Assembly: GCA_008973525.1 (NCBI GenBank)
Contig: WACJ01000076.1
Location: 62,001 to 126,000 of the forward strand
Length of the DNA: 64,000 nt
Direction of reading: 5' to 3'
From: Stenopsyche tienmushanensis
Taxonomy: Eukaryota > Arthropoda > Insecta > Trichoptera > Stenopsychidae
Part shown: one piece after another, positions 59,732-64,000 of the stretch
Layout: each line of letters starts with the position of its first letter
Numbering within the stretch: the stretch's first letter is position 1
The notes under the pieces: model-generated
The model's input: the letters and a program-made list of their open reading frames with translations, nothing else
Database searches by the model: none
Told to the model about the DNA's origin: nothing
Made by a program: the position numbers and the translations under genes

Positions 59732-62654
59732 GCGCGCCCCGCCTTTCGCCTCCCGCCCTATTCGGTAGCTTTCCTTTCTTATTTTCCAAATGTCAACGAT
59801 CCTTTCCTTATTATTCATGTATTATATGACCCTTTCAATTCAATACAGTTATTAATATTATTTATTTGACGTCAACCTAAAATTACACAAAAATGTATAT
59901 TTTAACACACTCGATCATTATTATTTTATTTAAGAACGCGTGTACTTTTAGTATTTGTTTGAAAATCATTTTTCTAAATTTAAGAGCTTGACGAAAAAAT
60001 TCTAATATAAATCATTTTAAAACGCTGAAAACGACGCACGTTACAATTCAAATATTATTTCGCGCAAGCCAGAAGAAATATCTTTAGAATAGAATTATCA
60101 TAGAAATCTGACGTCGAGATCTCAAACACAAAAATAAATAAAAACGATGATATTATACTTGAATTCATTTTGTCGATGACAATATATAATAGTTTATGCC
60201 TCTTGCATACACCATATGTCATATAAACGATTATTTTCCATTACCTCAAACATATACATTGATTGATTTAACTTTGCAGAATAATATATAAATGCGAGAA
60301 GTAAGAAATTAAAGATCTGAAGTGGTGTTTAATTAATACTATTTGTTCATAACGCACTGGATGAATGCTGTCTAAATGTGGCTTTCAGATCTTACTCTGA
60401 TTTTTTAATCGTAAACGTAATATGGAATCGTATCAAATGAATATAATTAAAGAGAGCTCAGTAACTTAAACGATTAATCAGGAAATTCTTAACTTTCTCG
60501 AAGACGGTTGAATTAATATGTACAATGCTTTCATGTTTTGATGACTTTGAATTAAAATCTGTCTTTATAATTTTAAAATGAACCAATAAGCAATATAAAC
60601 AGTTCATATATGCAGCTGCATTCGAAATTAATTTAATTGCACAGTTTCAAATTATTGGCAATTTGCAATTTAATTTCCATTGCAACTACATACTATTTTT
60701 ACTTAATTTTACAATATATTTTAAAGAATATTTGTTAGAACAGTTGTCAAACTGGATTCCAGTTTGTCTTTAAATTGGATTTATTTTTGTCATGCATATA
60801 TGATATTTACGTTTTTGATCAAATTTACAAGCAAATGAAGTAAATACATTAAATTATGCATATATAAATTCTCGCGGGATAGTAATGAATCAGAGCGAAT
60901 ATGGACTAGATTTTATCAAAGTATATTTATAGCAAAACAAAAAGCAAATAACGTTCCATTTTAAAAGAGTTCCTTAAGAATAAGAAAAATGCAAGGGTCG
61001 CTCTGAAGATTCGAACCGACGTCGGAGCTCGTCCGGCCAATTTGACTATATGTCGTCTGTCTGTAGTGCAGCATTGCCTGCAAAACGATTTGATTTAGTG
61101 GTTGCCTTTCGTTCGCGGATGATAGGTAGATGCGGGTGAAATGTGTCGGGCGATTGCGAGGAGCCTGTTGCTTCGGACGATAAGCGAAGGGTGCAACGGG
61201 ACCGGGAAACCGCGCATAAATAATGGAAGACGTTTATTTAACGCGATTTGGCAATTTGCTCGAAACGGGACCGTTTTATCATAGCGTTTCGAGAAATCGG
61301 ACGACGTCTGCGTGTCGAAAACGACTTCCATTCGCGGGCAGATAACGAGCTCGTTTGAATGCCGATAGCGATTAATCGAGCGACTCCCGGAGAATCGATC
61401 CGATGACAAATCGAGGAATCATTAGAGGGCCGCTTCCAACCGCCGGAAGATAAATGCCACCCAATAAAACTGATAAATCGAAGGTCCCTCCGTCGGAACC
61501 CTTAATCGACCGTTTTCAAGAGTTCAGACTTTCGCATCAAAAATGCACAATTTGATTCTAAATAAAATGAAAAAATATAAGCGTACGAGGCGCGAGATGT
61601 TTAAATTTACATGAGGATCGCTTATTTTCGCAGCTCTGGTTTTTACACAAAAGCGATGCGTTATTGTTTGCCAGATAAAGATGCTGTCTCTTTTAAGGTT
61701 GAAAAATTGATCCATTTGAATCTTTCAGCCGTAAAAGAAAGATAAAAATTGACCTTTCAGTCGAGTGAAATATATTCTCCCTTTGTCAGTCTGCAGAGCT
61801 GTTCTCGTTATTGATCATTTTATTATGTAATGTACACAATGCGAACAATTAACAGAGTAGTTACTTTGAAAAATACGTCTTTTTGTGCATTATCCTCGTT
61901 GCTGTATGCAAACAAAATTTTTTGGGGATGGAGAATTTTTTCCACACGTGATTAAACTATGACGATCGAAGTGGGTGAATTCTGTAAAATAAATCTTCAC
62001 TATTCAGGTGCGTCAAGTCACTTTCTAAAGTCTCTTGTTATCAAACAAACAACGAAAATCAGCGATGAATGCAAACAGGACATTATTAAAGCTGGATAAT
62101 TGTTTTCTACATTGTAATGCCCATTTAAAAACTTAGAATTATTCAACAAATCATTAAAGGATTTAAAATAAGATATTATTACTGATGAAGAAATATATTT
62201 TTTTAAGAAAATTGCTCGATTTTCTTTTGCCAATCGAAATTGCAATAAAAGAATGCGAAAATGAAAAAAAAAAAATGCTAACAAAATTACTCTGATGTTT
62301 GTCAATTTTTATTTAAAAACCTAGAAAAAATATTTACTGATTTAAGTAAATGTATGTTACTGCTTATCAAAAGACGAATGGAAGAAAAAAGAAACACAAC
62401 GCTAATCTCGTTAATATTAAATTTAAAAACGGGACATTTTTAATAAAAATCGATAAGTCGTCCGACAGATCTGATTTAGAAGTTCAGATAACAAACAACG
62501 AAATAAAAGTAACAGAGTCAGAAACATTACAAAAACAGTTGAACAACATAATTACGATATAATTAAAATCAGAGCATCAGTCGTTTATAAGGATAATATA
62601 AAGTTCATTTAAAAACTTAAGTGTGATATTTCAGATATTCCTACTTCTTGTTGC

Positions 62655-62730
62655 TCTCTACTGTCTATAAAATCAACCTCAAAGACAACTGAGAATGTTT
62701 TTTCGACAGCAGACTCTATAAAATCATGTA
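62655..62730 (+). pseudogene. second hAT transposase remnant
   Basis: The frame reads IKSTSKTTENVFSTADSIKS, a degenerate version of the IPSTSVEAERAFSTAG block seen at 31943. The small plus-strand frame at 62350-62562 lies upstream and may belong to the same element, but I do not recognise it. Confidence 0.55.
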
Positions 62731-63632
62731 AAAACGTTCAATGCACATTTATTTTTAAAAAAATGTACTTTTGAAATGTAAATAAATTTCTGATATTTTT
62801 GATTTTGTTTGAGTGTTCTAAATTTCACACTTTGCGAGAAACGCGTTGCGCAACAGAAAATGCTACTTCTCGCCTTCTTTCTAAAGTGACAGGACCAAGA
62901 AGCTTCCTATCCGATGGAATAAATTTATTTTTAAGGAAAAAAAAAACTATGTAGATAAGATACTCAATTTATATATTTTTATATATCACTAATAAATTTC
63001 TATAGCAAAATTCCGGGTTTCGAATATTTTACCAATTTCATATTCATTATTCGAATAACTGATTTTACGAATATTTGAGACTCTCAATTGTGGGTTTTGA
63101 CTTCTGGTCAACAATTTTATGATTATTATTTAACTTATGTTTTTTTGGTTATTCGTTTAGCTCCTTTCTTACAAAAATTTAACGCAAGAGGAAAGTATTT
63201 AAATTTAAAAAGAAAAACTTTAATCAGTCATAGATTTTCAGGAACATAAAAAGACTCCCGGCTATGAATTAATGAGCGAATATTTATTACTCATCATTTA
63301 AATCTCTATGCCATATTTAGATAGGATTTTCTCTCTCGTCGGATCGTATCGGATCTCAATAGAAAATCGCTTAATTAATTTTCATATTTAACGCAGGACA
63401 CATAACAGTTTATTTTCAAAAATACAAAAAAAAAGGTTCTCGAAAAGACTAGAATACTATGCTAAAACGAGTTGAACGCTAATTTAGTTTTTAGTAAAAA
63501 TACGGGTACAGTATTATTCGGACAGTCTTTCTTATTCTTTTGTGTATTTAATAATTCATGATGACCTGCTTAATAATTTGAATGATTTAAAATGGTCTTT
63601 CATTCAAATTTTAAACAATATTAAAGTCATAC

Positions 63633-63721
63633 CTTCGGGCAGACGAACTTCTTTCGACCAATTATGAAGTTTCACGAGCAAAGTTCCGAGGTCAAGATTG
63701 CGCTTATTGTGTGCCGTCAAC
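63633..63721 (-). CDS. possible internal exon of an unknown minus-strand gene
   Basis: Acceptor TATATTTAG at the right and donor GAAG/GTATGA at the left enclose 29 codons reading LTAHNKRNLDLGTLLVKLHN and WSKEVRLPE. The composition and splice sites look genuine. I do not recognise the protein. It lacks a membrane helix, and its end phase (1) does not match the start of the GPCR exon at 53701, so it may be from another gene continuing beyond the window. Confidence 0.35.
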
Positions 63722-64000
63722 CTAAATATAAAGAACTTCACGAGAAGATAGTTTAAGAAGCAATATTCGAGTTACCATAAAGCCACCGAAATATATACGC
63801 GATAGCAATATTCAATGGAACGTCTTGAGAGATCCTGTCGCTTCGTTTTATTAGAGATCAAATAATGAGTAATAAATCATCATAAGACGTTCTCGTTCGC
63901 AGGACCCGCAGGATTCTTTTAATTAAACTGAGTTGATAAAACTTTGGAATGTTTTAAGATTGATACTGATTTATTATTATAAAACCACAATGATATAGAG

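Larger units (their letters stand above)
57553..63632. other. intronic or intergenic DNA without recognised genes
   Basis: Mixed composition. 58139-58600 has two short adjoining open frames (one with CLSCMRSHTVHPITMKFWG) in a pattern I associate with dispersed elements, but I cannot name a family. 59690-59760 is a GC-rich patch with a CRE site. The tRNA-like words near 61,000 do not fold into a tRNA. Confidence 0.35.

Noticed and set aside
61000..61050. tRNA-like words (GGTTCGAATCT on the minus strand)
   Set aside because: The T-stem does not pair and there is no anticodon arm or acceptor stem at the right spacing.
1..64000. CRISPR arrays, prophage, bacterial operons or ribosome binding sites
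   Set aside because: The window is eukaryotic with spliced genes; no direct-repeat/spacer pattern was seen.

Overview
This is genomic DNA from an animal, most likely an arthropod and probably an insect. Every recognisable gene is split by GT-AG introns. The best match for the first gene is canoe/afadin with an insect-style C-terminus, and the repeats are typical arthropod ones (piggyBac-, pogo/Tigger-, hAT- and Tc1/mariner-like elements, plus R1-type and RTE-type LINEs). I cannot name the species. All identifications come from reading translations; no search was run.

Layout. 1-9.5 kb (+): the last 12 exons (906 codons) of canoe/afadin, an adherens-junction scaffold, followed by a long AT-rich 3' region to a poly(A) signal near 14.88 kb. 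15.96-27.67 kb (-): exons of a FLASH (CASP8AP2)-like histone pre-mRNA processing factor. An N-terminal block (26.16-27.67 kb) carries the FLASH coiled coil and a C-terminal block (15.96-21.03 kb) is Lys/Arg/Ser-rich. The two blocks do not join in phase through any exon I can find, so they may be one gene with a missed exon or two transcripts. A 5'-truncated LINE with target-site duplication and a piggyBac derivative lie between them. 28.4-30.8 kb (-): a compact TTLL2-like tubulin tyrosine ligase-like gene with nine exons and introns of 70-139 bp in an extremely GC-rich island; its start is not resolved. 31-36.5 kb: intergenic, with hAT and RTE remnants. 36.6-53.7 kb (-): a rhodopsin-family orphan GPCR with TM2-TM7 and a long C-terminal tail; the TM1 exon was not found. 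53.7-64 kb: probably intron or upstream DNA, with a Tigger transposon, a hAT remnant and one possible minus-strand exon near 63.7 kb.

Two global patterns stand out. The left part (canoe, FLASH) looks AT-rich and CpG-poor, while the right part (TTLL2-like, GPCR) is visibly CpG-rich, with the change near 27.6-28 kb. Several near-perfect short-loop palindromes (13-22 bp arms) are scattered through introns. The genes look like ordinary neighbours and I see no evidence that they form one system. The FLASH-like locus is the most informative part: it has an ARS2-type motif, an internal duplication, a possible short isoform and an open 5' extension.
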